Assembly (NCBI GenBank): GCA_004352715.1
Contig: SCFE01000070.1
Span: 95,968-159,967 of the forward strand
Length of the DNA stretch: 64,000 nt
Source: Hofstenia miamia
Taxonomy: Eukaryota; Xenacoelomorpha; Acoela
Direction of reading: 5' to 3'
Shown here: positions 32,582 to 44,080 of the stretch, one piece after another
Layout of the letters: the number at the start of each line of letters is the position of its first letter
Numbering within the stretch: position 1 is the first letter of the stretch
Translations under genes and position numbers: made by a program
Notes under the pieces: generated by a model
Told to the model about the DNA's origin: nothing
Seen by the model: only the letters and a program-made list of their open reading frames with translations
Databases searched by the model: none

Positions 32582-33490
32582 TGTAGAGTCACTCAGGGCC
32601 CTTTATTTATTTTATTTTCAATTATTGGCACTCTCTTTAATTAATTTGGTGCTATTACCATCATTTATTTAGTGATTTTTATTAATTTCCAGTGATTCAA
32701 ACTTAGTTTTCAAATTTATTGTGATTGTCCCCTCAATTAGAGAATACATGTGATTGCTTGTTTAATTTGTGAGGGAGACAAGTGAATTTTTGTAAAACAG
32801 TAAATATTTACCTTTTTTTCTGTATAAATTAGAAAAATCATTGTTGCAATTCTCAAATAAATCTCATTCTCACTGGATAGTGTTTGTTTTATTACCTCTT
32901 ATTCTACCTCTAACCTTTTTAGCATTGGTATTAATATGATAATGAAATTGTAAGATCTGGTGATAATGTGGGAGGAACTCTGCTGTGCCTGGGGCAATAA
33001 CTCACTCCTTGACAGATGTGAGCCCATACTGTGGTCGCTTTAAGGTTATGTATAGGTATAGGAAATAAAAGAACTGCTAATTCAATTGATTGTACATGCA
33101 CATAACATCACACTATGCAAATATATTATGCCATTGGTGTATGCAAATATGTGGTAATTATGTGTTATTACTATCTATTATATGAGTTGAGATAACAAGA
33201 ACAATGAGCTAAATTTGTTTTATTGAGCTAGAAATTAAAGCTTGAGACACACAATTAGCATCTTGGATGGTAAGGATGGATTCTGATGATTTGGCTTTGG
33301 TGAGATGCTGTGTAAATTGGTCTCTAGCTGAAATGCCTTCTTGGAAATGGTATTGGTTCTATTTTCTACAGTGAAATTGGCGAACTACCAATCTTCATAT
33401 GTTTTGTTAGAGTATGGGCTGCTTTTGGCGATGGTAATTCTTTGCAACCTTGTACTACTTGAGCTGCTAGACGTGCTCTGTGATTCTACA
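32582..33490 (+). repeat. 3' LTR of the old family 2 plus-strand element (909 bp)
   Basis: Begins TGTAGAGTCACTCAGGG and ends TGATTCTACA. It contains TATAAA (32823-32828) and AATAAA (32856-32861). Its last 125 bases match 24512-24636 and its start matches the minus-strand LTR. It is diverged and CpG-poor. Confidence 0.85.
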
Positions 33491-35191
33491 CAATGTACAT
33501 AAAACCCTGTGGATATTTGATAATAAATTTTATTGATATGCATTTTTTAATATTTGTGGCACTTATGAATAAAGCCAGCTGATTCATTTTATTAAAAATT
33601 TCTGTGACAGGTCATATTGACTGAGATGCCATTTTTATAAAAAAGGAGGCTTTATATATATATATACAGCAACTTGATTTCTATTGCTATAATGAATGAC
33701 AAATAGTTATACCCAGTGTTTTGCCTGGGACTTTTTATTGAAGGGGGCTGAAATTCCAATTTTTTAAACAATTATGGCTGGCTTTATTCTATTACTTCTG
33801 GAACTTGGCCAGTAAAAAAAGTGGGATGAAGATGGGTAGAATTTGGAAAAGTAATCACATTATTTTATAGCAATTTTTTTATTAAATTGTTTATTTGAAT
33901 AAGATGGCATGGCCTTGAGCCTACATGCTGTTATCCACCAAAATCTCTCAAGAGTAAAACTGCCAGCAACTACACATCCAATATCAAATCAGATTGACAT
34001 TTATGTGTGTGAATTTTAAAATGTTGTGATTCAATTGCTGTACCTTTTCAAAAAGTATGGTCTGCTAATTGATTGCTTTTATATGCCTGAAGTCCAGCAT
34101 GTCTGTGATGATGTTTAGACATCAATTTTTTATATTTCAATTTCATGTATATTGTAGAATAATGCAATATATTAATTTTTCACTAATTTTTTTAAATATG
34201 GTGCTGCTGCTAAGAAATTTTGCATTTATGCCACCTCAAAAATATACTGAAGTACAGCACTATATTTAGGATACCTAATATTCAATATTGTAATTTTTGT
34301 TGTATACCTAAGCTAGCCTATCTTAACAAATGTATCCCAAACTGTGTAAGTTATGCTAAAAGTCACAATTTTCCCAAACCCACAAAGAAGCTCACAAATT
34401 CTTGGCCAAATCTATATGAGTAAGCATGATTTTTGTTAGGATGAAAATTTCTAACAAAAATAATTAACTATTTTATGATAAAAATTCTAATATTTGTAAA
34501 AAATTTTTTACATAGTTCACACACTTAAAGTTCAAATAAATATATGGTATAATGATAATGAGAGCAACAAATATTGTATTTTCTGTTGATAAACAATCCA
34601 AGTTTTGTTCAGATGCACCATATGCAGAGTTCAAGGTTGTGTGAGCATTGAAATTATATCAATTTTAATGAGTAGTTGAAGATGATAGCTATTTTTATAA
34701 GTTCATGGATTTATTAAGGTCCATCACAGTTTGTAGATGTTTTGTAAATTAGGGTTTGACTTTCTTTTGTAGCATTTCCCAAATATTTTTTCATGTAATA
34801 TATGTTGTCAAGTCCTGACATATGAAAATTGTTTTTCAGCAAGAGTTTGCAGATGTACATAGAGCTGCATCAGTGGCATTAAATCCTTGAAATGTTGGCA
34901 AAGGCTAAAGATTCAAGTACATGAAAATATGTATTTTTTTCAATGGAAAAATTTTCAATTTCTTACCACACCTAGTACAGATAATAAAGCATTGTTTCCT
35001 CCAAATAGAGCAGTCAAGGTCTGTTCACATATGTGCTTGAGCAATCTTGGATTTCATAGACTGATTCCTTATCCAGATTTGTTTTCAGATTTTAGATTTA
35101 TTTATTTATTTTTAGTGAGTTATGTGCCCCTAAATTTTTTATGGAAGCCATCACAGATTATTCAAATGGTCTATAGAATTTGCATAGAATA
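33491..35191. other. AT-rich sequence without recognisable gene
   Basis: I see no conserved domain on either strand, only a short TA run (33652-33666). Small open frames here (34069-34423, 34887-35192) show no motif. Confidence 0.6.
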
Positions 35192-35333
35192 GACATTACT
35201 TTGAATAAGACATTACTTTGAATATACTATACCTTGAATTAGACATTACATCAAATATGACCTTACACTGAGTTTATTTAAACCTATCAAAATACTTCTC
35301 ATAAAAAATTGTTTTGTCATTTATCTATCAAAA

Positions 35334-35741
35334 ATGAAAGGTGGTAATTTAGAAAAATCCTCTAGAGGAAATGTTATTCTAAATATCAATAATTATAGAC
35401 TTGCTTTAAATCAACAAATTAAGATTTCTAAACATTGGAAATGCACTAAATGTGCAGTAAAAGTGATTTCAGATATAAACAATAACATCTTGAAGTGGCC
35501 AGATATATCTGACCATCAACATGCTATTGAAGAGAAGATTATTGTGCATGCAAAAAAAGCAAGAAAAGTGATGACCAAGAAAATGGGTGAAAATCCATTA
35601 AATAAGGCATCATCAGTCTATTCTGCTGAAATACAATCAGTTAGTTTTGTTTTCAGCATATTTTTTAAGCAATTTTTTTTGGCATCTTCTGCAATAATGC
35701 TGTTTTGTCTGGCCTATATATTAAATTGTAATTTTCATTAG
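35334..35741 (+). pseudogene. FLYWCH-like zinc-finger domain of the MULE
   Basis: Residues about 1-65 fit a FLYWCH zinc finger: a leading SSRGNVILNINNYRLAL strand pair, then HWKCTKCAVKVIS with the Cys ligands and HQH as the His pair (DISDHQHAIEE). In animal MULE transposases this DNA-binding finger lies N-terminal of the catalytic domain, as it does here. The last 30 residues turn hydrophobic and probably run past the exon-like homology. No intact downstream frame follows. Confidence 0.6.
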
Positions 35742-35924
35742 CTTCAACCTCATGAAGCAGTGCATTTGCCTTTGAAAGAGTCATTGACATGATCACTAAA
35801 TTGTATCAAAGCAAAAACTTTGCCTCCCCTGCCACATTCTGTGTTCATTTTCATGATCAACTTTGAACCTGCAATGATTTGTGCTTTAAGAACAGGTAAT
35901 AATGATTGCTGATTTGTTAATCAA

Positions 35925-36178
35925 GTGCTTTGGAAAATTCAGCTGCTATGAATTTTTATACTTTAGTGTTACTGAATATTCGCATTCATGGTTGTTATTT
36001 CCACTTTTGTCAATGCAATATCAGAGCACTTGGCATTTTTGCATTTCAATGTCTTTCTTTGCCTTCTAATTCAAATATTTGGATATTTATAGACTTTCTT
36101 AAAAAACAGGATTTGACATACAGGCAATTATTGACCAAAATTGAAAGTAGACATAGAATGATATCAATAAGTGGATAA
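35925..36178 (+). pseudogene. MULE transposase catalytic-domain fragment
   Basis: The frame contains IHGCYFHFCQCNIRALG, close to the MULE transposase signature in which a Gly-Cys-x-Phe-His-Phe-x-Gln block follows a variable strand. The fragment starts in FENSAAMNFY-like sequence and ends with TYRQLLTKIESRH. The catalytic Asp region upstream is not recognisable, so only the C-terminal part of the catalytic domain remains. Confidence 0.6.
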
Positions 36179-36358
36179 TGCTGTTGCAGCTGAAAGATTT
36201 TGAAGGACTAACATTTCACAGTTCTTTNCTTAAAAAACAGGATTTGACATCCAGGCAATTATTGACCAAAATTGAAAGTGGACATAGAATGATATCAATA
36301 AGTGGATAATGCTGTTGCAGCTGAAAGATTTTGAAGGACTAACATTTCACAGTTCTTT
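36098..36358. repeat. 130-bp duplication around a single N
   Basis: 36098-36227 and 36229-36358 are the same 130 bases with about two differences, joined by one N at 36228. Most likely an unmerged contig overlap. Confidence 0.85.
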
Positions 36359-36387
36359 TTAAGGAGTGTTGGCTACAATTTTATGCA

Positions 36388-36570
36388 TTGCCCAACATGG
36401 CTAATCACTCTTTGCAGATCAATGACATTACAGATATTGCATCAAATGAAGATGACAATATTGATTGGTCTACTATCAACATAACACAACAAGATAATGC
36501 TCCACCTTCAACTCCAAATGAAGAAATCACAGTAACCAAGTTGTGTGTGATTTGCAAAACAGATTTATAA
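36388..36570 (+). pseudogene. Short frame, possible C-terminal MULE protein piece
   Basis: 60 residues, acidic and Asn/Asp-rich, ending KLCVICKTDL with one C-x2-C pair. It lies inside the MULE after the transposase fragment and may be its C-terminus. No family recognised. Confidence 0.3.
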
Positions 36571-36756
36571 TTACATAGAATTGCTAGCATTTCAGTTGTA
36601 GAGAGAAACCATGTTTTCACTCTTAATGTGATTTGCTTGCTTTTTCAGTTCTTCATTATTTTCTATTAATATTTAATATAGTTCTCAAAATGACATTTGA
36701 TTGACAAATTCATAAACATCAATTCATTGTAAGCATAGTGCAATATAAATTATTGC

Positions 36757-36822
36757 TCATTCAGTGAGATTTGAACTCACATCTTCTGTGCAAGTGTACA
36801 GCTGCATTAATGTTACACCATG
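36757..36822 (-). repeat. tRNA-like remnant (SINE or tRNA pseudogene)
   Basis: The minus strand has a perfect T-arm: GTGAG, a seven-base loop TTCAAAT, CTCAC (36764-36780). The loop matches the pol III B box. An A-box-like TGGTGTAACATTAATGCAG lies upstream (about 36803-36822), and CTTGCAC sits where an Ala (TGC) anticodon loop would be. The anticodon stem does not pair, so this is a remnant and not a working tRNA gene. Confidence 0.45.
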
Positions 36823-36872
36823 AATCAGAATGTAGTAATTAACAAAGCATAAGATAAAGATATATACATATG

Positions 36873-36875
<3 letters not shown>

Positions 36876-36902
<27 letters not shown>
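36876..36902. repeat. (AT)n microsatellite
   Basis: An uninterrupted AT run of about 27 bases. Confidence 0.95.
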
Positions 36903-36905
<3 letters not shown>

Positions 36906-37248
36906 AAGCATAATAAACTTGCTGAGTATAACAACTAAGTTTCTTAAATAAAATACCAGTTCTTCAAATGAAAGCATTATTAGTCCAATGTTTACAAACC
37001 ACATGTCTTAATACAGAATCTACAACTAGAAATATTTTTTTCTAGTAGAAATTTATGTGTTCATTGGTTCAATAATCATTTTAAATTTCCATTCAATTGT
37101 GTCTAAATTTCAGTTTTCTTATATCTCATGTAGAATATTAGCAATTTTCTGATTGGTCCAATTCTATTTGAAGTAATGTTCTATTTGATGTAATGTCTTA
37201 TTTGATATAATGTCATATTTGATATAATGTCCAGTTTGAAGTAATATC

Positions 37249-39268
37249 ATTTCTATGGAAATTCTGTTCGCCATTCAAACATTTAAGGTTCACATTTGCT
37301 TTAATTTCCCTAGCCAATCAATAAAAAAACATTGCAAAATGATATACATGTATATGTAGTTTCCTTGAAAAAATTATATTTGAATTTAGAAAAATAAACT
37401 AATGGATTCTATCAATGTTTTCCTAATCAAGCTAGTCTAAGTTAAAAGTAGTTAGTGCTCTCTAGCTAAAAGTTGAAGCCAATTTTGAAGTTAATTTTTA
37501 AAATTAATCTCAATTTGATAAAGTTAAGCTAAAAAAATTAATGGCAATTTTTAAAAACCTTAATCATTTATGTATATTAATTAATTACCATAGAAAAAAT
37601 TTTGCCTACAATAAAGTTTAATATTTATTTATTGTCCATTTAAGTTAAAATTAGTTTTTGAATAAATTACTTCTCTTTGGCATTCATTCAGCTCCCCTTG
37701 GTTCACCTATTTGTTCTTGGAAAATCAATACATGCATTTACACTGGACAAAAATTATTTACCAATTTATCTAATGCATCTGAAAACTAGGTATCTTCTTT
37801 TTGCAAATATATGTAATTTATTACTGCATAAGCATTTCAAAATTTTGCACCTAGCCTTTACAATACATGCTAGCAAAATATTTTATTATTTATTTTATGT
37901 TAAACTAAAAAAACCTGACAGGCATTAAATCAATTTTTTAAGCATCAATTAATTAGTCAATTTTTTCTAAAAATAATCATGTTAAGGGCTAAAATATTGC
38001 TTCATACCAAATGGTAATTAAGTTATAATCTTGTCAGTTAGCCTAAACATCATATTATATTTTATGAAAATACTCAGATATTTATTTTGATATTCATTCA
38101 ATATAATTTAGCTAACCCATCTGTGCTTACTGATTTTCGCACATTATTCACATCCATTTTTTTTCAGCAAAGTAGGCAAAAGTTTTGCATTGTCAATGAA
38201 AAGGAAATATTTCTTAGATGTAAGATTTTGATGTTAATATAAAATGTAAATTGGCAATATATATTTTAGACTGAGCATCTTTTGACATAATTGTTAGATT
38301 GTTAAAAAATCACCCCTTAGAAATCCTATTACTTCTGATATTTATTTTAATTCAATTTTTTTGCGAGATTTTAAAGTTGGTCTTGGCGGAGGCCAAGTTT
38401 GAGTCTCGTCGTTTCTTTATTCTAATAACATAAGCAAATCTAACTATTGACATAAAATAGTTCGGCGTTATTGTACTTTAGGGGACCCAGTTTAAGTGAC
38501 GTCATAAAATGGGTATTAAACTCTAACCTTAACCCTAACCCTACTCCGTTTTGAGACGATGTTATTGAGGAAATATTAAAACATTAAAAAATGTTTTATG
38601 TTCCACTATAAATCTCGATTAGGTCTTGCATTCAGCTGCTTTTTTTCTATATTCGTTACATCTCGTCTCGTAGATTCTGGTTCAGTTCAGTTCAATTCAA
38701 ATGTTTAGACGATCAGCAATTATATCACGAGGTCTATGAAATGAAAACGTAACTGCAAATTCATACTTTAGAAGAAACGCTAACTACTCATGAAGAACAT
38801 CTAATCCTCATCACGTGTTAAAACCAAGAATTCTAGAATACTCTGGATAGTCATGTAAAACTAAAATTGATTTCCCTGATGTTCCAAAATATTTTGGCAT
38901 TTCTCAGTTTTTTCGTAGTTATAAACTACTAGAAATTGTTATTATTGAAAAATAACCCCAAAACAATAATTTATGCATTCTAGCCACACCGCACGTTTAT
39001 TAACATTCAGAACTTTCAATATCAGGTAAAATTTATTTTGTTGATTATTATTTCTGGTCAATATGAATATTTATTTTGTCATTCTTAGATTTTAAAAATT
39101 GTATTTCTAAGTTTATATTAGTATTCAGGTAAAAGTTTAGAAGGTAGTCATAGAATTTTGACATGTCTTTACTTTGAATATATATCATTGGATATGACTA
39201 TGTTGTCATTATGAATAATTTTAATTACAACTTTATCATTCATTTTTATCAAGAAATTGCCGGCATTC
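37249..39268. other. Non-coding AT-rich sequence; short TTAGGG-type tract
   Basis: No gene seen. 38524-38543 reads TAACCTTAACCCTAACCCTA, about three telomere-type CCCTAA units. Around 38340-38760 CpG is visibly more frequent than in the flanks, but no open frame accompanies it. Confidence 0.5.
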
Positions 39269-39272
39269 TTAA

Positions 39273-40553
39273 CCCATTTATGCCGGATGTGCTAAATTTC
39301 GAACATGAAAATAGTCAAGTTTGAATTTATTTTTTTGCTAGTTAGAGAAATATTTTTGTCTAACTTTCATAGATTCTTACTTATTATATAAGTGCATTGT
39401 TAAAATTTATGTAATATATTCTTTGGTTGCTGCGCGCATATTTTAAATTTTACACTTTTTCGAAGATGAGGACTGCGAAACGAAATGCTTTGAAAATGTA
39501 AGTTAACTTTGATTTATTTCCTAGTTTCTTCGCTAGATGTTATGTTAGAATATACATTTTTTCATTCAAGCAGTAACATTTATGAAATATTGCTTGACGT
39601 GTAAACTATATCACTTTAAATTCATATGTTCGGAATTTAGGACATCCGGCATTAGAGTGACATGAAAGAGATCTTTCTTCAATGTTCATATTTATCGGGA
39701 TTACCGCTAGTAAATTGCGCTAGATGAGTATTTACATTCATCCTAAACATAGAATATGTACAATTATGTAATACTATCAAGAAATATATACTTTAACAAT
39801 AAACTAGAGTTAGATAAAAAAGGCCTTCATGAAATTTATTTTGATAAAATGCATGGCATTTGTATCGGTGGTGCTTTTCGAAATTTGACTTGAATTCATT
39901 TCGCACGTCTGTTGCTGAAGCATTACTGTGCAAAAGAATTTCTCAGTCCGTGATGACATTGCTATGACGGACAACAAGGTATGACCAAATTGGAAATGTC
40001 GTCCAAAGTATTGAAAAGGAAAAGCGTTGTGGAACATGTCAAAAGAAGACCAAGTTCCAATGCATCAATTGTGAAAAAGCACTGCATCCGAAAGACTGTT
40101 TTATCGCTTTCCATACTCTGTAACAGAGAGTTTCTTTGAGAGTGATGGATAAGTACGTGTGATTATTAGTGATCGTGTGATAAGTGATTATACTCGCACT
40201 TCCTAAAAAGCAATGATTTTGTGAGTGTAGTCAAATCCATGTAAATGTACGAGCTATGTACATGCAAATACATGTAATTTCAGTAGAGAAGTGTATATTT
40301 TACTGTTGACTTATCTACATGTAATTGAATAACATTAGAAAAATATATAGAATTTAGCAATGAAAAAACGGGAAAATTGATTATAATGCTTATTGATGCC
40401 GGATGTGCTAAATTTAGCACATGCCAGATATATATGACAATGATAATGAATGACTCTAAAAACGTTTTTGGGGATTCAATGGCATTAGTTGTCATAGAAA
40501 ACCAAGTAAAATTGCTGTAATTTAGCCTATTTCATATAGCCGGCATAAATGGG
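39273..40553 (+). mobile_element. Internally deleted piggyBac transposon
   Basis: Perfect 14-bp terminal inverted repeats (CCCATTTATGCCGG at 39273-39286, inverse at 40540-40553) are flanked on both sides by TTAA (39269-39272 and 40554-40557), the piggyBac target. A subterminal motif, GCCGGATGTGCTAAATTT, recurs inverted at about 39628-39654 and again near 40399. Near the right end the plus strand encodes the C-terminal Cys-rich domain of piggyBac transposases. At 1281 bp it is about half the usual length, so most of the transposase is gone. Confidence 0.85.
40013..40123 (+). pseudogene. piggyBac transposase C-terminal Cys-rich domain
   Basis: The frame around 40013-40123 reads EKRCGTCQKKTKFQCINC, then EKALHPKDCFIAFHTL and a TAA stop. 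The pattern C-x2-C, C-x2-C, C-F and a late His is the zinc-binding domain at the end of piggyBac transposases, which recognises the element ends. The catalytic Asp-containing core is not found upstream; sequence before about 40000 is frameshifted or deleted. The location just inside the right inverted repeat is as in full-length elements. Confidence 0.75.
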
Positions 40554-40557
40554 TTAA

Positions 40558-42242
40558 TAAAATCTTTTCAATTAATGCATTCATGCATAGAAAGTTCTTA
40601 AAAAAGTTGCTTTATCAACGTGTTAATATTTTTATCAAGAGGGGAGATAATGCGATTTCATATTTTTTATTGGTGTGTTGGTATATCGTTTAGTGGAAGT
40701 GTCGCCTTGATTTGTAAAGTAGATTTTTATTACATTAAAAAATACAGTTAACAATGTTTTTGAAATTGTTCGCCTGATATGGCTATTATGTAATTCAAAT
40801 TTGCATTGACTATAAAAACTAAATTTGCGTTGTAATTAATTCCGTCTTCCATAATCTTCTATTCTTATATGTATAATTTCGAATAGTAAGTCTAAGCAAG
40901 CAAATTTTTATAAAACAAAAACAATTTTTATGCCCTTTGTGATTTTGTCAACCTTCAGTCAAGTCTGCTGAAACTTGAGTGGAGTTTATTTGATGCTCAC
41001 AAAATTTTTATGTGCTTGGCAATATTATACGAGAATGAGCATATAAGAGAATAATTCTAAGTACGAAGAATAGGAAAACAATGACTTAATACAAAACAAT
41101 GACATTATATACAAAATTTACAAAATATTTGCAAAACTACTTCATTATGGTTTATTGCAAACTCAGATTTATTACGATGTTTTTATTATTGTAGATATTT
41201 TCTGTTTTTAAATTCGCATTCAATTGTAAGTGATTTGTAAATTGGACTAAGGAATTCTGAGCATAATTGCTCTAGATTTTAAGAGTTCAATTAATTAGAT
41301 ATTCCCCAAAACCGTATCGCTGCAACCCCTAATGAATGTGTCATATTAAATACAATTAGCACACTATATAGTAGCTATGGCTCTCATTGAGGTCTGCACA
41401 GGCAATGACATGAAAACATTTCTCCGTCGTAACAATAGCATTTTATACAATTTTTTTGCTAGCAGTTCGGGGATAATGGAATAGGCAGAAATGTTCAATG
41501 TTTCGCGATATTTATATACAGCCTTGAAAATTCACGGTTTTAGAGGTGGCAAAAGAACCACTGTGGGATGATTTTTAAAATATAGACACCAACTCTCTTG
41601 GTTTTGGCCTGTAAATAGAATGAGTTTAGCTTATTTAAGCTTGTTGGTATTATTAGTAACAGATTTAGAAATCTTAATATCTTTAGTTTGTATTTGTACA
41701 ATATAATTGTTGCTCTACATTAATATACAACATCATATTTATATACATGTTACAAGTAGTACAAACTAAGGTACAACAAGAACAGGTTAAAAGAATAAAT
41801 AAAGATTCACTATATATTAAATTAAATAACTTGAATTTCCGCATGTCGATATGATTTTAATCTGTTGGTCGTTAAGATTTTCTCTTTGCAGTTTTTTCGA
41901 TGTGTTTAGATTTTTTACTCTTGTTATGTCACTGTTGTGTTTATTCCACAAATCTGCTGATGATTGTAATGCGCAGGGAGGTTGACTCCTTTGTTTGATG
42001 TTGAAATTTAATTATTATTCAATTATAAATTTCGGTAATTTTAGCACATTTTATTTTCGGATGTTAGCAGTAACAGTTGTTAATAGACAGCTGTTATCAT
42101 CTTCGAGAAAATTTATCACCTGCTCTATATACGTTTTGAGGAAAATCGAATGATTTTTACGAGGGCTACTGGTACGAAGGAGATCAATCTGTAGAGGGCA
42201 CTACATACATCCGAAGTTGAACTTCCATAGTGCTTAGAGCCC

Positions 42243-42279
<37 letters not shown>

Positions 42280-44080
42280 ATATGCGGATAGAACTTTTTA
42301 CTAATAATGAATTATTACTTGAGAAATTTCTGTACGTGATTTGCTGGGAAGGTTATAGACTAAAAGCCTTTTGCAACATACGCTTATATCAAGGAGTTTC
42401 TTCTGGTCCATGGGGGAGCTAAGTTTTCAGTCACATCATCGTAGAAAATCTTGCAGGTATTGTGAAGACCAACTCATTGTTGATAATTATTAATTTCCGC
42501 ATAACATGTAATTACAAGTAAATTATTCCCACATTCTGCTGACTTTGATTTAGTTAGATTTATCAAAAATGATTGGCAGCAGTTTCAACTCACAATGAAA
42601 ACTTTGTCATGGAAAGCATCCATGCCAGAGATGCAAGCCGTCAGTACTGACCACCGGACCAGTCACGGACAAGATCTGTCACCCTTAATTTCAGCCCACC
42701 GGTCAAAACCTGTCATTTTGGGATGTGTCTCTGGTCATACCAGTCAGCAAAATTAGTCTGGGAATTTCTCAAATATCAAACTGGGAAAGCATTTGAGAAA
42801 TACCATAATTATTTTTACTAAAATACACTGGAATTTGCAAAAAAGTTCGCTTATGTACACTACACTGTACAGTTGTGCAAAAAAGTAAGTAGATCACATA
42901 ATCCAAATCACTAATGTGAATCAAGTCGTTTTTTCTTAATTAACACTTAGTGCATAACGTGATAGTGCCATTGAACATTGAATGTCGATTCAAAGGCATA
43001 AATTCTGCAAATAAGAGATCAAAATATCTAAATAATAACATCATATTTAATGCAACTCTCCATTGAAATTTTACTGTATACATTGCAAATGTATCATAAT
43101 AGTAATGCCTTAGAATTTGTTATTAAACATGCCTATTGCCCACTGTGCTTTAAAGCAGAAATGAATAAGAACCCGTAATTCATTATTATATTATACTTTC
43201 AGAGTGAAAGTCACGTATAATTAAATACGGATGATGGATTTTTACATTGATGGCATTAGTTTGCTTTTCGGATCACCATGGGCTTTAAATTAGGCTTAAA
43301 ATTAAGACTCAAAATTACTAATATCAATGTTTGGAAGTGAAGTAATCACATGGTGCCATTAACTACTAAAATTGATCACAGAGTAATAATTTACATAGGA
43401 TTACCAATATTCTAATAAAACACTATTAAATTTGAATTAATAGCATTAAAGGCATTAGAGGATCTCTCTTTTTTATTTGGGTTTTAGTGGAATAATGAGA
43501 TTTTAAGATTAATAACTCAAATGCCTATGTGTTCAGTACACGTTCACTCAACTGTACAAATGCATTATTTAATGCAAAGAAACAGACCAAAATAGCAACA
43601 CCAGTCACAACTGGTCAAAACGAGAATTGAACCTATAAATATGGTGAAATCAGTCAAAGCTGGTACCCACATAAGATTAACATAGGTAACAAACAGGCCA
43701 ACATTGGTCACCACTTGATGGCAAAGCCTCAATCTATGTTTCATGCTTATCAAGTTTTCTCAACAGCTTGTTTTTTATTGCTTTCAATAAAAAATACTCC
43801 ATTTTCATTAAAAAAACCAGACTGTTCATAACCTTTGGTTAACAGAACTCATAATGCAACCATTTATCCTTGTCTTTGCTTCAGGATCAGACTTCTTTTC
43901 CAAGGCTTTATTTCACAGGGTCATTGAGTCTAGAATTGTTGACTGAATCGAAATATTTTTAATAAAACTTTGAAAACTGCATGAAGATCCTTAATTCTTG
44001 AGATATTATTAATAATACAATGCTTTTCATCATAGTGCAAAATTGAAACTTGAAACCAATGTGACTGGTGTGATTGAAAT
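40558..44080. other. AT-rich non-coding stretch
   Basis: No gene or mobile-element domain recognised. Contains the TA microsatellite at 42246. Short imperfect repeats of ACCAGTCA/CTGGTCA type occur around 42640-42760 and 43590-43700, without clear structure. Confidence 0.55.
42246..42279. repeat. (AT)n microsatellite
   Basis: 34 bases of uninterrupted AT repeat. Confidence 0.95.

Larger units (their letters stand above)
35192..37248. mobile_element. Decayed FLYWCH/Mutator-like (MULE) transposon
   Basis: About 2.06 kb. The left end is a tandem array of a roughly 17-bp unit GACATTACTTTGAATAA (35192-35266). The right end is the same unit, inverted and repeated about five times (37165-37248, TATTTGATATAATGTC). 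Inside are a FLYWCH-like zinc-finger frame and a MULE transposase fragment, both on the plus strand. Inverted ends made of tandem subrepeats are known for Mutator-like elements. The target-site duplication is not determined. Confidence 0.65.

Noticed and set aside
38524-38543. Telomere array
   Set aside because: Only about three CCCTAA units; too short to indicate a chromosome end or fusion.
42594-43753. Repeated ACCAGTCA-type motifs as an element
   Set aside because: Short, irregular and without defined ends.
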